Source: JABDQA01 sp963824415
Lineage (GTDB): Bacteria > Desulfobacterota > Desulfobulbia > Desulfobulbales > Desulfocapsaceae
Assembly: GCA_963824415.1 (NCBI GenBank)
Contig: CAWGPM010000014.1
Span: forward strand, 248,001 to 312,000
Direction: 5' to 3'
DNA: 64,000 nt
Position 1 is the first letter of the stretch. Each line of letters starts with the position of its first letter. The notes beneath the pieces are model-generated. The model did no database searches. It worked only from the letters and a program-made list of their open reading frames with translations, and had not been told where the DNA came from. Shown here piece after piece: positions 52,214 to 62,000 of the stretch. A program made the position numbers and the translations under genes.

Positions 52214-52588
52214 TCAGAGGTCGAACTGGGCCTTGAACACCGGACAGGAGCGGCAGATAGTAATTTTTTCCTGCCAGTCCTTTTTAGCCTGGCAGTTACA
52301 TATGGTCCCGTTGATGAACCAGCACAGCGTACCCGACTTGAATTCCCAGGCCGGACACTGCTGCTTAACCTCATCAGGGCAGTTCATAACATCCCAGCAG
52401 TCCCGTACGACCACTTCGCTCTTTTTTGCTGCCAGATAGAGCAGCTGGCGCTCCACATGGCCCGGAATGTTGCGCCAGCCCTGCTCGTAGCTGCTGATTG
52501 CCTTCAACGAAATACCGAGCAGTTCAGACAGATCTTTCTGGGTCTTGCCCAGCTTTTTCCTGATTGCAATAAACTCGTTTTTTTCCAT
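52214..52588 (-). CDS. HTH regulator with two-CW domain
   Basis: 124 residues. The N-terminal XRE-type helix-turn-helix (RKKLGKTQKDLSELLGISLKAISSYE) binds DNA. The C-terminal part has DCWDVMNC, QCPAW, LCWF, CNCQ and ICRSCPVF, the Cys-Trp repeats of the two-CW family. These likely hold a metal or iron-sulfur cluster and sense redox or metals. A short spaced unit with no partner in the same direction; the DUF4405 gene lies upstream on the same strand. Confidence 0.85.
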   Translation of the reverse strand: MEKNEFIAIRKKLGKTQKDLSELLGISLKAISSYEQGWRNIPGHVERQLLYLAAKKSEVVVRDCWDVMNCPDEVKQQCPAWEFKSGTLCWFINGTICNCQAKKDWQEKITICRSCPVFKAQFDL

Positions 52589-52773
52589 AACTGCCGCCGC
52601 GAAGCTGAGGCTCTGCGTTCCTGATCACTCGTCTAATATGACTACATTGTAGCATTCCAGGAAGCTGAGGACAACCATAATACTTTGTTCCGGGGTCTTC
52701 GCACTGTTTCAGGTCTCTATTTGAGTCTTTCGTTCGTCGAACCGCCGGAGCAAGAAAGGTTGCCGCCCATGGC

Positions 52774-53640
52774 TTACTGGCTGGTCTTCGGGGTGGCGAT
52801 TTTCAGCATGGTTTCGTAAATCTGCATCGGGCCGGTGTTGTTTTCTGCAGCGAGATCCTTGAGCTTGGCATCCTGCTCGGCTTTGATTCCTCTGGCATCG
52901 AGGGCCAGGATCATCTCATCGCAATTCATTTTGATTTCATCGCAGACCTGGGCTACGGTTTTTCGTCCCATGCCCGATTTACCGGTGGCAGGTACTGCAG
53001 CGCCTGTATGCTCACCTGCCTCGAGCTGGACGGTCGCTTGGAGGGTTGCGGGCTGGATGATTTCATAAATTTCCTGGGGTGAATGCGAGCTTCTTTCGGC
53101 AAGCGCCCTGATGGTTTCATTCTTCTGGGGAGCGGAAACACCTGCCGCTTCGAGCAGTTCGATGCTTTTATTCAGATCGAGTTTCAGGCGTGAGCTGAAC
53201 ATCTGCAGCGATGATGACTGGGCCTGGCCGTATGGGGGATTGCCGTAGGTGACTTCGGCCCGGTATTTGAAATATTCGGAAAAGTCGACAATCGTGCTCA
53301 GCGGTGGCACATTGAGATACGTGCCAACCACGAAGAGTGCGGTGAGCACCAGACCTACACTGCTCGAGAGACTGAACAGACTGAACTTGCGGGCCTTGTT
53401 CTTCATGTAGGCGAGGATCGGTTTCCAGTTGTAGTAAATGTGCAGGAAACCGGCCAGCAGAAAGAGCACACCGACGGTGATGTGCTGCGCCGACCAGTCC
53501 GTCTTGGTCAGTCCCAGAAAGCGCCAGTCCGCCCAGTAGGAAATGCGCCCTTCGGGTACGATGTAGAGTACCACTGAGTTTAGGATCAGGATGATCAGTG
53601 ACCAGATCATGGTCATCGAGGTGATTCTTTTCAAATGCAT
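52774..53640 (-). CDS. DUF4405 cytochrome b-like membrane protein with helical repeats (copy B)
   Basis: 288 residues, paralogue of the protein at 7901-8758. The N-terminal part has the same RITSMTM, WADWRFLGL, HITVG and HIYYNWKP segments. The C-terminal half again has two helical units, ending SPQEIYEII and GPMQIYETM. Start at 53640 is preferred because AGGGGGAA lies upstream and it matches the paralogue. It is preceded on the same strand by a Gly-rich exported protein gene, so both may be transcribed together. Likely membrane electron carrier; function unknown. Confidence 0.75.
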   Translation of the reverse strand: MHLKRITSMTMIWSLIILILNSVVLYIVPEGRISYWADWRFLGLTKTDWSAQHITVGVLFLLAGFLHIYYNWKPILAYMKNKARKFSLFSLSSSVGLVLTALFVVGTYLNVPPLSTIVDFSEYFKYRAEVTYGNPPYGQAQSSSLQMFSSRLKLDLNKSIELLEAAGVSAPQKNETIRALAERSSHSPQEIYEIIQPATLQATVQLEAGEHTGAAVPATGKSGMGRKTVAQVCDEIKMNCDEMILALDARGIKAEQDAKLKDLAAENNTGPMQIYETMLKIATPKTSQ

Positions 53641-53719
53641 GGTTTCTGTTTTCCCCCTGTAATGCTGCCCATGTTCGTATCGATGCACGAATCGCACGAA
53701 TCGGGCTTTACCATTCGCC

Positions 53720-54079
53720 TTATTGTTGGCCCTGGCCGCCACCACCGTTGCCGTTGCTGTTTCCGCCTCCATTGCCACCGCCGCCCCGGCCCCTGCCGCT
53801 GCCGTCGCCGATTCCGGCGCCGCCTCTATTACCCATGCCCCTGCCCGAGCCGGCGCCGAGATATTGTTGTTTCTCCGCTTCAGACATCTGTTCGGTGCGC
53901 TTGAGCCATTCGCTGCGGAAGGCCTCTCGCTCCTGGTCCGTACTATTGTACATGGTGCCGCGCAAGGCGCTCAGTTGCTCGGTGGTCATGGCTGAATAAT
54001 CGGCTGCGGAGACCGGTTGGCAGAAGAAACTGGAAAACAGTGCAGTGATGATCAACAGCTTGATTGAGATACGTTTCAT
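53720..54079 (-). CDS. Exported Gly-rich protein of unknown function
   Basis: 119 residues with a signal peptide (MKRISIKLLIITALFSSFF... VSA). A charged helical segment (MTTEQLSALRGTMYNSTDQE...AEKQQYLG) is followed by a C-terminal Gly/Arg/Asn-rich tail (GRGRGGGGNGGGNSNGNGGG) that should be disordered. GGAG precedes the ATG at 54079. It is upstream of DUF4405 copy B in the same direction. The helical part loosely recalls Spy/ZraP-type proteins, but I cannot assign it. Confidence 0.65.
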   Translation of the reverse strand: MKRISIKLLIITALFSSFFCQPVSAADYSAMTTEQLSALRGTMYNSTDQEREAFRSEWLKRTEQMSEAEKQQYLGAGSGRGMGNRGGAGIGDGSGRGRGGGGNGGGNSNGNGGGGQGQQ

Positions 54080-54580
54080 GAGTGTTCGCTCCATCGGATG
54101 AGTGGTGCAGGAGCATCTGTTGGCTTCCTGCAGGGTTTATGTATAGCAGGTGATAAACCTGCACAAAGCCACCTGGCAGCAACCACCCCAGTATGTAATT
54201 CAGGTGGCCCTGCGGCGACTTAGCTGTCCGGTATTAAGCAATGGCTGTACCAGTTAACAATAATTGCATTAAGAATCCGTAATTATATGATTAATTGCCA
54301 AGGGCCTGGTCCTTGTGCAGCACGGGCATAGCTGAAGTCTGGGAAATTTTTATACAGTCAAAGGTCGAAACGGGTATAAATTACCCGTGGTTTTCATTTA
54401 TCCATAAAAGAATGACGCTCCATGCAGAAAGAATCGACTTGTTGTTACTCTGTGGTATCAGTTTGAAATGTAATGGATAATTCTGCTCTCCTGCAGCTTG
54501 TCAAAGTGCTCTGATAGGGGTAGTTTGACAAAGAAAAAACTTTGCTGAGTCCGAAGAACCCCGCACCCCAATAATGCGTT
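54080..54580. other. Divergent non-coding region between Gly-rich gene and TlpA-like gene
   Basis: 500 bases that hold promoters for both directions. A perfect 7-bp hairpin ACGGGTA-TAAAT-TACCCGT lies at 54369-54387 and is followed by GGTTTTC, so it may be a weak terminator or a regulatory hairpin. AT-rich tracts occur around 54240-54300. No further gene. Confidence 0.35.
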
Positions 54581-55099
54581 ATGAATATTAATCGATCTTC
54601 GATCATCATCGCTATCGGGCTTGCCTGCTGCCTTGGCATGGTGCTGGCGGGCTGCAAATCGCCAGACTCGAAACGGCTGAAGATTGGAGACAATGCCCCT
54701 GAATTTGCAATTACTGATCTGCAGGGCAGAGAATACTCCCTGGAGGCGTGGCAGGGTTTTCCGGTCATTTTGAGATTCTGGGACACCGAATGTAAATTCT
54801 GCCGGGCAGACACACCGATATTCAACCGCTATTTCGATCAGTATCAGGAAAGAGGGCTCAAAGTTCTCTATGTGGCCACCTCAAATGAAACCAGGCAGCG
54901 GGTGGAGCGTTACATAACCGATCTCGATATCGGTTTCCCGGTTGCCCTCGATATGGATGGACGGATGGCGGCCGACTATCAGGTAACTATCGTGCCGCAG
55001 ACAATTTTTATCAGCCCGGATCAAACAATTATTACCGCAGTTCTCGGCGGTGTTTCAGCGGCCGAGTTGGAAGAAATTATCGGCTCGTTCCTTCAATAA
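54581..55099 (+). CDS. TlpA/ResA-like thioredoxin lipoprotein
   Basis: 172 residues. A lipoprotein signal (LGMVLAGC) places it in the periplasm. The thioredoxin fold carries CKFC in FWDTECKFCRADTPIF (about residues 60-75), the redox-active pair, and the cis-proline region TIVPQTIFI. It likely reduces disulfides or apo-cytochrome or copper-protein thiols. It heads a plus-strand cluster with NosL and an ABC exporter. Confidence 0.85.
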   Translation: MNINRSSIIIAIGLACCLGMVLAGCKSPDSKRLKIGDNAPEFAITDLQGREYSLEAWQGFPVILRFWDTECKFCRADTPIFNRYFDQYQERGLKVLYVATSNETRQRVERYITDLDIGFPVALDMDGRMAADYQVTIVPQTIFISPDQTIITAVLGGVSAAELEEIIGSFLQ

Positions 55100-55115
55100 G
55101 CACAGAGGCTGAATC

Positions 55116-55643
55116 ATGAAACGCATCATATCTGCTGTATTGGCAATCGGTTGTTTGCTGATCATTTCTGCGCAGAACGGTTTTGCCGTCCCTATCGACC
55201 CGGTAGAAGAGGATCAGCGCTGCCCGGTGTGCGGGATGTTTGTCGCTCAATACGAGCAGTGGCTCGCCCAGATCATCATTACGAGCAGAGACCCGCTCGT
55301 GTTCGACGGGGTCAAGGACATGATGGCCTATTATTTCAATCCTGCAGGATACGGTGAGGCAGCGGATATGGAAACGGCCGAGATCTGGGTGCGAAACTAT
55401 TATACGCTCGACTACATGGACGCGAGAGCGGCTTACTACGTGGTCGGCAGCGATGTGATGGGGCCGATGGGCGATGAGTTGATCCCGTTTTCCAGCCTGG
55501 AAGAAGCCGAAAATTTTAAGACAGATCACCACGGCAAGGAGATACTGCGCTTTGCCGAAATCGACGCCCGGCAGATTATGGAGATGAAGCAAAAGCACAT
55601 GATGAAGATGAAGAAAACGAAGACAATGAAAAAGCAGAATTAA
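55116..55643 (+). CDS. nosL: NosL-like periplasmic copper chaperone
   Basis: 175 residues with a signal peptide (MKRIISAVLAIGCLLIISAQ... then VPID). QRCPVCGMFVAQYEQW is the NosL motif; the CPVCGM cysteines and Met bind Cu(I). The C-terminus is rich in Met, His and Lys (EMKQKHMMKMKKTKTMKK), another possible metal-binding tail. No nosZ is in the window, so it may serve another copper or haem-copper target. Follows the TlpA-like gene by 16 bases. Confidence 0.85.
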   Translation: MKRIISAVLAIGCLLIISAQNGFAVPIDPVEEDQRCPVCGMFVAQYEQWLAQIIITSRDPLVFDGVKDMMAYYFNPAGYGEAADMETAEIWVRNYYTLDYMDARAAYYVVGSDVMGPMGDELIPFSSLEEAENFKTDHHGKEILRFAEIDARQIMEMKQKHMMKMKKTKTMKKQN

Positions 55644-55649
55644 GTTGCG

Positions 55650-55928
55650 ATGCGGCCCTGTTTATATTTTTTCATCGTGCTGATCTGTTGCCTGGCAGCG
55701 CAGCTGGTTTTGCTGCAGAAGGCTCAACGGCGAGCCGAGGCAGCCTTTTCTGACGAGCAGCAGATGCTGAATCTCAGTGCGCGTTTCGGTCTAACTGATC
55801 TCTGTGTCGCAACCGATGCGCGCTATATCAGGCATCTTTCGGTGACTGACCCGCTGGCGCCTTATATGGATCACCCGGGTGCGATCGAATACTTTCCCAC
55901 CGGTTCATTCTGGGTACCGGTGCGTTAA
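55650..55928 (+). CDS. Small membrane-anchored protein, unknown function
   Basis: 92 residues with one N-terminal hydrophobic helix (LYFFIVLICCLAAQLVLL) and a soluble part LTDLCVATDARYIRHLSV...HPGAIEYFPTGSFW. It lies between nosL and the ABC permease gene; its stop is directly followed by the next ATG, so co-translation is likely. Not recognised; probably part of the transport or copper system. Confidence 0.7.
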   Translation: MRPCLYFFIVLICCLAAQLVLLQKAQRRAEAAFSDEQQMLNLSARFGLTDLCVATDARYIRHLSVTDPLAPYMDHPGAIEYFPTGSFWVPVR

Positions 55929-57128
55929 ATGGTGTCTTACTATCTCGGCAGGCAGGCCAATATCCTTGACTATGCACTGGGCAGCCTGAGGCGGCGGGCA
56001 GGCAGAAACAGCGCTGTCGTCATCATCTTTGCCCTGGTGATTTTCCTGGTCTCCTCGTTCAGTCTGCTGACCACTGCCCTGCGTGAGTCGGCCCTGCGCC
56101 TGCTGCTGAGCGTGCCCGATATCACTATCCAGCAAATGTCGGCAGGCCGACAGATATCTCTGGCGGAGTCAGCGGTAGACGAACTCGAAAAAATTTTCGG
56201 CATCAAAGAGATCCGGCCACGGATCTGGGGCTACTATTTTGATGAAACAAACGGGGCGAACTACACTGTTATCGGGGATCCCAACTTTTCGATACAGGAG
56301 CAGCTCCCCGGCCTGCGCATCGATTACTCATCTGAGCCGGCGCCAGGGCCGTCTGAGTCAGGACTCAGCCCGGTCCTGCTTGGCGAAGCGGTGCGAAACA
56401 ACCTGGATTTGGGTAACCGCCGGAGGTTTTCCCTGTTCCGTCCCGACCTGAGCCTGAAATCATTTGTCTCAGTGGGCGCCTTTGAGTCTTCAACCGCACT
56501 GCTCACCGCTGATCTAATCGTGATGGATCTGGCTGCAGCCCGTGATCTTTTTGCAATCCCTGAAGGCGAGGTCACCGATATCCTGGTCAGTGTAGCCAAT
56601 CCGTTGGAGATCGAGACCATTGCCGGAAAGATAGATGGTCGTCTGGACGGAGTCCGGGTACTCACCAAAGAGCGCATCGCCAAGACCTATCGGGTTGCCT
56701 TCGGCTGGCGCTCGGGTTTCGGACTCGCCTGTCTGATCGGTGCAGTGGCTGCCTTCATTATTCTGGCCTGGGATCGCGCCACCGGACTGAGTCCCGACCA
56801 GAAGCGCGAGGTCGGTATTCTGCGGGCACTCGGCTGGCAGGTTGAAGATGTGATCACCTTGCGTTTCTGGGAATCCATGGTGATTTGCGCTCTGGCCTTT
56901 GGCTTCGGGTATGTGCTGGCCTGGATTCATGTACTCTATTTCGATGCGCTGCTGTTTCGCCCGGTATTGCTGGGCTGGTCTGTGCTTCGGCCTCCGGTCT
57001 CCTTGGCCGTCCAATTTCGCCTGACGGATCTGCTGATCATTTTTTCGCTTTCCGTGCTGCCCTACCTGGCTGCAACGGTGGTGCCGGCCTGGCGCAGTGC
57101 AACCATACGGCCCGACTCGGTGGTCTGA
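55929..57128 (+). CDS. ABC transporter permease (FtsX/MacB type)
   Basis: 399-residue permease with four transmembrane helices: one near the N-terminus (VVIIFALVIFLVSSF) and three at the C-terminus around 270-390. A large periplasmic domain of about 200 residues lies between, as in FtsX/LolE/MacB-type proteins. The final part GILRALGWQVEDVITLRFWESM is the coupling segment. The ATPase follows after one base. Probably acts on envelope or copper-related substrates given the NosL context. Confidence 0.85.
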   Translation: MVSYYLGRQANILDYALGSLRRRAGRNSAVVIIFALVIFLVSSFSLLTTALRESALRLLLSVPDITIQQMSAGRQISLAESAVDELEKIFGIKEIRPRIWGYYFDETNGANYTVIGDPNFSIQEQLPGLRIDYSSEPAPGPSESGLSPVLLGEAVRNNLDLGNRRRFSLFRPDLSLKSFVSVGAFESSTALLTADLIVMDLAAARDLFAIPEGEVTDILVSVANPLEIETIAGKIDGRLDGVRVLTKERIAKTYRVAFGWRSGFGLACLIGAVAAFIILAWDRATGLSPDQKREVGILRALGWQVEDVITLRFWESMVICALAFGFGYVLAWIHVLYFDALLFRPVLLGWSVLRPPVSLAVQFRLTDLLIIFSLSVLPYLAATVVPAWRSATIRPDSVV

Positions 57129-57129
57129 T

Positions 57130-57816
57130 ATGAAAATCGAATTGTCGGCGGTGGAAAAATGGTACAACCGGGGGCTGCCCAACGAGGTCCATGCTCTGCA
57201 GCAGATCGAGCTGGCTGTTGCAGAAAACGAGGTTGTCTGCATCCAGGGGCCTTCCGGTTCAGGCAAATCGACCCTGCTCTGTATTATCGGTGCTCTGTTC
57301 GGGCCCACCAGCGGCCGGGCGGCCATCGATGGCAGGAGCCTGGCTCGGCTGCCGGACCGTTTCTTGACCAGATATCGGCGAGAGCTTGTCGGTTTTATCT
57401 TTCAGCGCTTTCAGATCATCGAGGAACTGACCGTTGCAGCCAACGTGGCGTTGCCGCTGCTGCCGCTCGGCGTTTCTCTGCGAGAACGGAGGCAGCGCAC
57501 CGCCGAAGCGCTCGAACGGCTGAACATCAGCCATCGCAGCAGCTTTCCAGCCGGTGGAATTTCCGGCGGTGAGCTCCAGCGGGCAGTCATTGCCCGGGCC
57601 CTGATAAACGATCCCGCTATCATTCTTGCCGATGAACCGACCGCGCATCTCGACAGCCGCCTGAGTCTGCAGTTTATGAATATTATCGAAGAATTGAAAG
57701 TGGCCGGAAAGACCATCGTGATCGCTTCGCATGACCCGCTGGTCTTCGACCACCCGGTAATTGATCGGTGTCTGTTTATGCGCGATGGACGGCTGACAGC
57801 GCACCAGCCCGACTGA
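57130..57816 (+). CDS. ABC transporter ATP-binding protein (LolD/MacB type)
   Basis: 228 residues. Walker A GPSGSGKSTLL near residue 39, signature ISGGELQRAVIARAL, Walker B AIILADEPTAHLD and H-loop IASHDPLVFD. ATG at 57130 lies directly after the permease stop; the earlier in-frame ATG at 57097 would be inside the permease gene. It powers the permease encoded upstream. Confidence 0.92.
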   Translation: MKIELSAVEKWYNRGLPNEVHALQQIELAVAENEVVCIQGPSGSGKSTLLCIIGALFGPTSGRAAIDGRSLARLPDRFLTRYRRELVGFIFQRFQIIEELTVAANVALPLLPLGVSLRERRQRTAEALERLNISHRSSFPAGGISGGELQRAVIARALINDPAIILADEPTAHLDSRLSLQFMNIIEELKVAGKTIVIASHDPLVFDHPVIDRCLFMRDGRLTAHQPD

Positions 57817-57819
57817 CAA

Positions 57820-58857
57820 ATGGTTCTGGAAGCCTTCTCCATTGCCCTGCTGGGCTGTTCCGCGGCAGTCATTTTCCTGGCTGTGATCGGGGCCGCCAGC
57901 GGCTGGCAGGTTTTGCGCTGGTGGGACATCGGCTCCGATTCAGAAACGCAGATCGGATTGGAACAGCGGGTCTGGCTGGCCGCTACCCTGGTTCAATTCG
58001 GCCTGATCATCGAACTCTTCTCGCTGATACTTTTCGTGCTTGCCGCTGATTACTTTTCCACCATCCTGAGAGGTGCCATGTGCGCCGCCGGCGCGCTGAC
58101 GGCCAACCCTTATGGGCTGCCGGCCTTGGGCTGCAAGATCGCGGCCCTGTTTGCCAGCGGGCTGTGGATCGTCCTGCACCGCATCGATATCGGCTCCGAA
58201 CACTATCCGCTGACCCGGTTGAAGTGTGTCTGGCTGCTGGTGCTTCTGCCTCTGCTCATTGGCGACGGCGTCCTCGTTTACCTGTATCTGAGCAGTCTCG
58301 AACCGGAAATCATCACCTCCTGCTGCGGGGTGCTGTTCGGCGAGACAACCGGCAACGGCTATAGCCTGCTTGGCCATCTGGCCCCCGGAGTGTTGCTGAT
58401 CCTGGTCTGTATCGGGCTGGTGCTGTTGATCGGGGTTTCCGTGGTACTGCTGATCCAGCCGCAGGGACAGAACTCGATCCTGAGGCTGGCGAGCTGGTGC
58501 GCGATGTGCGGCTGGGCCTTTTTTTACCTGCTCTCGCTGGTGGTGATCACGGTCCTGGTCAGTCCCTATGTGTATGCCCTGCCTCACCACCGCTGCCCGT
58601 TCGACCTGCTCAAGGCGCCTTACTGGCCGACCGGCTGGCCGCTCTATATCTTTCTCCATGGTGCGGTGCTGGCCGGACTTGGAGCAGGCCTCGTACAACT
58701 GCTCAACACCGGGCCGCACGCCGGCACCCTGGCCCAGGCCGGGAGCCGGCGGTTCGTCCGGCGGGCGGTGCTGTTGAGCCTTATTCTGCTTGGCGCTTAC
58801 CTGGTTGTGGCCGCTTATCATCCGCTGATTTATCTGCTGGCCGGGGGTGAGCGATAA
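57820..58857 (+). CDS. Polytopic membrane protein, unknown function
   Basis: 345 residues with about eight transmembrane helices (around 8-30, 50-75, 105-120, 135-155, 185-212, 220-245, 275-295, 315-340). Several Cys and His lie in the loops: SCCGVLFG after the fourth helix and ALPHHRCPFD before the seventh, which could hold metal or haem. It follows the ABC ATPase by three bases and closes the TlpA-NosL-ABC cluster. I do not recognise the family; involvement in copper or haem handling is only inferred from context. Confidence 0.7.
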   Translation: MVLEAFSIALLGCSAAVIFLAVIGAASGWQVLRWWDIGSDSETQIGLEQRVWLAATLVQFGLIIELFSLILFVLAADYFSTILRGAMCAAGALTANPYGLPALGCKIAALFASGLWIVLHRIDIGSEHYPLTRLKCVWLLVLLPLLIGDGVLVYLYLSSLEPEIITSCCGVLFGETTGNGYSLLGHLAPGVLLILVCIGLVLLIGVSVVLLIQPQGQNSILRLASWCAMCGWAFFYLLSLVVITVLVSPYVYALPHHRCPFDLLKAPYWPTGWPLYIFLHGAVLAGLGAGLVQLLNTGPHAGTLAQAGSRRFVRRAVLLSLILLGAYLVVAAYHPLIYLLAGGER

Positions 58858-59016
58858 ATTGAGCAAAAGCGGTGATTGTCGTTTATTTTTTGGCCCAACG
58901 GTTATAGAGTTATGCTGACGAGACGGATCGGTTACCCGGGTTATCGTCTGCAGGCCGGAGTCGGACCTAATGGCATGCAGATGCAGGAATAACACTCAGC
59001 CATGACGCACTGACCA

Positions 59017-62000
59017 ATGACAGCACATTCCGCTGTTCTGCCAACATCCTTTGATCCGCATTTCAAGGTTTTCCATGAACTGATGCCTTTCAAGGTGCAG
59101 GAGATTCTGCTGGTCTCCAGTCTCTACGACGCCTATATCATGGAAGAAGACGGCAGCATCACCACCAAGCTCATTCATGAGTATCATGGGCTTAACCTGA
59201 GCAAGGCACCCAAGGTTACCCGGGTGTCAAGTGCTGAGGAGGCGCTGGCCAAGCTCCAGGACAAACATTTCGATCTGGTCATTACCATGCCCTATCTGGT
59301 CGGTATGGATGCCTTCAACCTGGGCAGGCAGATCAAAGAGATCAAGCCGTGGCTGCCGGTGGTCCTGCTCACCCATAACCTCAGAAGCCTCTACCCGTTG
59401 CCGGCCAATGTGGACCGCCGCGCCATCGACGATATTTTCCTCTGGTGCTGCGAGGACGATCTGCTGATGGCCATCATCAAAAACGTCGAAGACCACGCCA
59501 ACGTGGATAACGATACGGCCCGGGCAATGGTCCGGGTCATTATCTATGTCGAGGACAGCCCCGACTACCGGTCGCTTTTTCTGCCGGCTATTTACCGCGA
59601 AGTGGTCAGGCAGACCCAGGCAGTTCTCGACGAAAGCATCAATGAGCGCCATCGTCTTTTGCGCATGCGGGCCCGGCCGAAAATTCTGATGGCGCACAGC
59701 TATGAAGAGGCCCTGGCGCTTTATGAAAACTACAAACCCTTTGTCTTTGCGGTCATTTCAGACGCCCGCTTTCCCCGAAACGGCAAGGTCGACCCGCAGG
59801 CGGGGGTACATTTTCTGGCGGGCATCCGGAAGGAGGTGCCAGATCTGCCGATGCTGATGCTCTCCTCCGAGGAGGCCAACAGACAGCGGGCACGAGAGAT
59901 CCCGGCGGTATTTATCGCCAAGCAGTCACCCGACATTCACCAGGAGCTGCACCAGTTCTTTTTGAGTTACCTTGGGTTCGGTGATTTTATTTTCAGGCTG
60001 CCAGACGGCAGCCCGATCAGTCATGCCTCATCCATCGTCGAGTTTGAACGGCAACTGGCAGATATTCCGGATGAATCGCTGCATTATCATGCCACCCGCA
60101 ATCATTTCTCCAACTGGATGATGGCCCGCTCCGAGGTCGGTCTGGCCCGCCGGCTGCACCGTGACTTCATCGGTGATATCGATCAACTCGCGGTGATGCG
60201 GGAAACTATTATCGACAAAGTAAGAGATCTGCGCCGGCTGCGGCAGAAAGGGGTTATTACCCGTTTTGACAGACACAACTACGAACCTGACATCACCGAA
60301 TTCGTAAAAATCGGCGAGGGTCCGATCGGCGGTAAGGCCCGCGGCCTGGCATTTATCTGGTCATACCTGCAGCGACCGGAATCAGCAGAATCGGTGCTGT
60401 CGAAACATCCGGTTACCATTCCCCGGACAGTGGTGATCTCTGCCGAAGGGTTTGATGATTTTATCAGCCAGAACCATCTGGAGATCCCTGCACATGCCAG
60501 CGATGAACAGATCGCCGACCTGTTCATCGACGCCCGGCTGCCTTCCTGGCTGCGCCAGGAGCTGGAAGCGTTTCTGCAACAATGCGACTTTCCGCTTTCG
60601 GTGCGCTCGTCGAGTCTGCTCGAAGACGGCCGGTTCAGACCCTATGCAGGACTGTATTCCACCTATTTTCTAACCAACAATCATGACGATTTTGGTGAGC
60701 GATTGAGCCAGCTCGAATGTGCGGTGAGAATGGTTTATGCCTCCACCTTGTTCGAGGGCCCCCAGGTCTTCTCCCGCGGGGCCGGTTCCAGCGGCCGGGA
60801 TGATTCGATGGCGGTGATCGTCCAGGAAATGGTCGGAGCCAATCATAACTCGCGCTGGTACCCGGCTCTGTCAGGGGTGGCCCAGTCCCATAACTACTAT
60901 CCGGTCCAGGATATGAAGCCGGCAGAAGGTATTGCCCATATAGCGCTCGGTATCGGTAAAACGGTGGTGGAGGGTGAGCGCAATCTGCGTTTTTCCCCGG
61001 CCCATCCTCAGAAACTGATCCAGTTTTCCACCGTGGAAGATATCCTGGATAATTGTCAGCGGCAGCTCTATGCGCTGGATATGGGCAGTTCAGACTGCCT
61101 GAATCGGCACAACGCCAACCTGGTTCGCTATGAGGTCCAGGAGGTTGCCTCCGATCAGCCGGTCAGGCTGCTCGCCTCGACCTATATCACCGAGGAGAAC
61201 CGGATCAGAGATGTTGATATGGCCGGGGTCAAGGTGCTGACCTTTGCCCAGATCCTCAAATATTCGACTTACCCGCTGCCGGCAATACTCTCAGAGCTGC
61301 TCCAGATTGGCCGCGCCGGAATGGGCAGTGAAATCGAGATCGAGTTTGCGGTACAGCTCGGTAAAAGCATCGCCGAGAGTACCTTCTATCTGCTGCAGAT
61401 CAGGCCGATGATCACCGGCGGGGAGCGGGCCGACGTGAATATCTGTGAGCATGAAATCGAGCAGGCGATCTGCTATTCGACCCAGAGTCTCGGGCACGGC
61501 AGAATAAATAGCATCAGAGATATCATCTTCGTCAAGCCCGATACCTTCGACCCGGCGGCAACTATTGAAATCGCCGCAGAAATCGGTACCATTAACCGCA
61601 GTCTGCAAACCGAGCGCAGGAATTTCCTGCTGATCGGTCCGGGGCGCTGGGGGACCAATGACCGCTGGCTTGGTATCCCGGTGCAGTGGGCCGATATTTC
61701 AGGTGTCCAGGCTATTGTCGAGGTCAGAAGCGATCTGTTGCGGGCCGACCCGTCCCAGGGGTCGCATTTTTTTCAGAATATAACCTCGCTGGGCATCTCT
61801 TATCTGACCGTCGACGAGAAAAATAAAGGGGCTGCAGATGGCGGGGGCGATAAAATCGACTGGGACTGGCTGCTTCAGGTCGAGCCGCATCAGGACGGCC
61901 GCTGGGTGCGCCACCTGCGCCTCGATTATCCCTTGACCATAAAATGCGAGGGCCGGAATTCAACCGGCATTGTGATGTATCGCGAAGATTTGATTAACAG

